A stretch of DNA of 5,931 nt, taken from Terriglobia bacterium (GTDB lineage: Bacteria; Acidobacteriota; Terriglobia; UBA7540). The notes under the pieces were generated by a model. That model saw only the letters and a program-made list of their open reading frames with translations. It was not told the origin of the DNA and made no database searches. The stretch spans positions 1 through 5,931 of the forward strand of contig JASHYZ010000196.1 in NCBI GenBank assembly GCA_030042795.1. Reading direction: 5' to 3'. A program made the translations under genes and the position numbers. Each line of letters opens with the position of its first letter. Position 1 is the first letter of the stretch. Below are positions 5,674 to 5,931 of the stretch, one piece after another.

Positions 5674-5931
5674 TCAATAGATCGACCAGACGCCCGGCGT
5701 AGCAACCTCGATCAGATGGCGGTCGGGATCCCGAAAATAGAGACTCTGACCACCCAATTCCCACCTCCGCCTCTCTTCTACCGCGATGCTGTTCTCCGCC
5801 AACCAAGCTTCCCAGCGCGTCAATTCCGCAGCAGGGATCGCGAATGCGAGATGGAGTTCACCGTCGCCGTCGTGTGGCGACTGAATCGTACGCGAGCCGC
5901 CCTTCTTGAACAACAGCAACACCTGGCGGTT
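5674..5931 (-). CDS. VOC family protein (glyoxalase/bleomycin-resistance type), C-terminal part
   Basis: The frame is open to the right edge, so the N-terminal half is missing; 85 residues are visible. They form the second beta-alpha-beta-beta-beta module of the vicinal oxygen chelate fold. LHLAFAIPAAELTRWEAWLAENSIAVE gives the first strand with a metal-ligand His and the helix. LGGQSLYFRDPDRHLIEVATPGVW gives the closing strands with the family's YFRDPDxHLIE signature, whose Glu is the usual second metal ligand. Family members include glyoxalases, dioxygenases and thiol transferases for fosfomycin. The visible half cannot tell which applies, so no resistance function is claimed. The stop TGA lies at 5674-5676, 65 bases from the end of the convergent small membrane protein gene. 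No clear hairpin terminator is seen between them. Confidence 0.88.
   Translation of the reverse strand, partial: NRQVLLLFKKGGSRTIQSPHDGDGELHLAFAIPAAELTRWEAWLAENSIAVEERRRWELGGQSLYFRDPDRHLIEVATPGVWSIY

Noticed and set aside
5402..5806. A 134-codon minus-strand open frame overlapping the small membrane protein and VOC genes
   Set aside because: It overlaps the well-supported VOC frame on the same strand out of phase and is antisense to the small membrane protein. The translation has no recognisable pattern.
1..5931. CRISPR array, tRNA, rRNA, insertion-sequence ends or phage genes
   Set aside because: No regularly spaced repeats, cloverleaf, conserved rRNA segments, transposase motifs or terminal inverted repeats were found on either strand.

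Overview
The window looks like chromosomal DNA of a GC-rich, Gram-negative-type soil bacterium. Two predicted proteins start with Met-x-Arg-Arg twin-arginine (Tat) leaders, and the mix of an exported GH79-type glycosidase, an exported cupin and a PKD-bearing M23 peptidase recalls Acidobacteriota (Bryobacter/Solibacter-like). That assignment is inference from gene style; there is no rRNA or marker gene here.

Layout, left to right. (1) 2-1404, plus strand: an M23 (LytM-type) metallopeptidase with two C-terminal PKD-like domains, cut at its 5' end by the window edge and broken by a frameshift near 604-612. (2) 1427-2032, minus: a complete YjlB-type cupin with an unusual Tat-like N-terminal extension, converging on the peptidase. 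(3) 2033-2251: a 219-base gap with a good ribosome binding site for the cupin and an orphan 51-codon open frame that may be a gene remnant. (4) 2252-3394 (or 3406), minus: a protein of about 380 residues with a PD-(D/E)XK nuclease core and a second, unnamed C-terminal domain, preceded by a perfect TATAAT box. (5) 3407-3738: a 332-base gap with small inverted repeats and no convincing gene. (6) 3739-5163, minus: a complete Tat-exported GH79-family glycosidase. (7) 5164-5350: a divergent intergenic region with an 11-base direct repeat close to a possible glycosidase promoter. (8) 5351-5608, plus: a small membrane protein of unknown function. (9) 5674-5931, minus: the C-terminal part of a VOC (glyoxalase/bleomycin-resistance-like) protein running off the right edge.

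The genes do not form an obvious operon or pathway. The three complete minus-strand genes are separated by gaps of 219 and 332 bases or more and are probably transcribed independently. Three products (peptidase, cupin, glycosidase) plausibly act outside the cytoplasm, which would suit a polymer-degrading or envelope-remodelling lifestyle. No CRISPR array, tRNA, rRNA, insertion sequence or phage gene was found. I do not see strong evidence of a new multi-gene system. The best leads are the lone PD-(D/E)XK nuclease with its own promoter, the exported version of a normally leaderless cupin family, and the small membrane protein.
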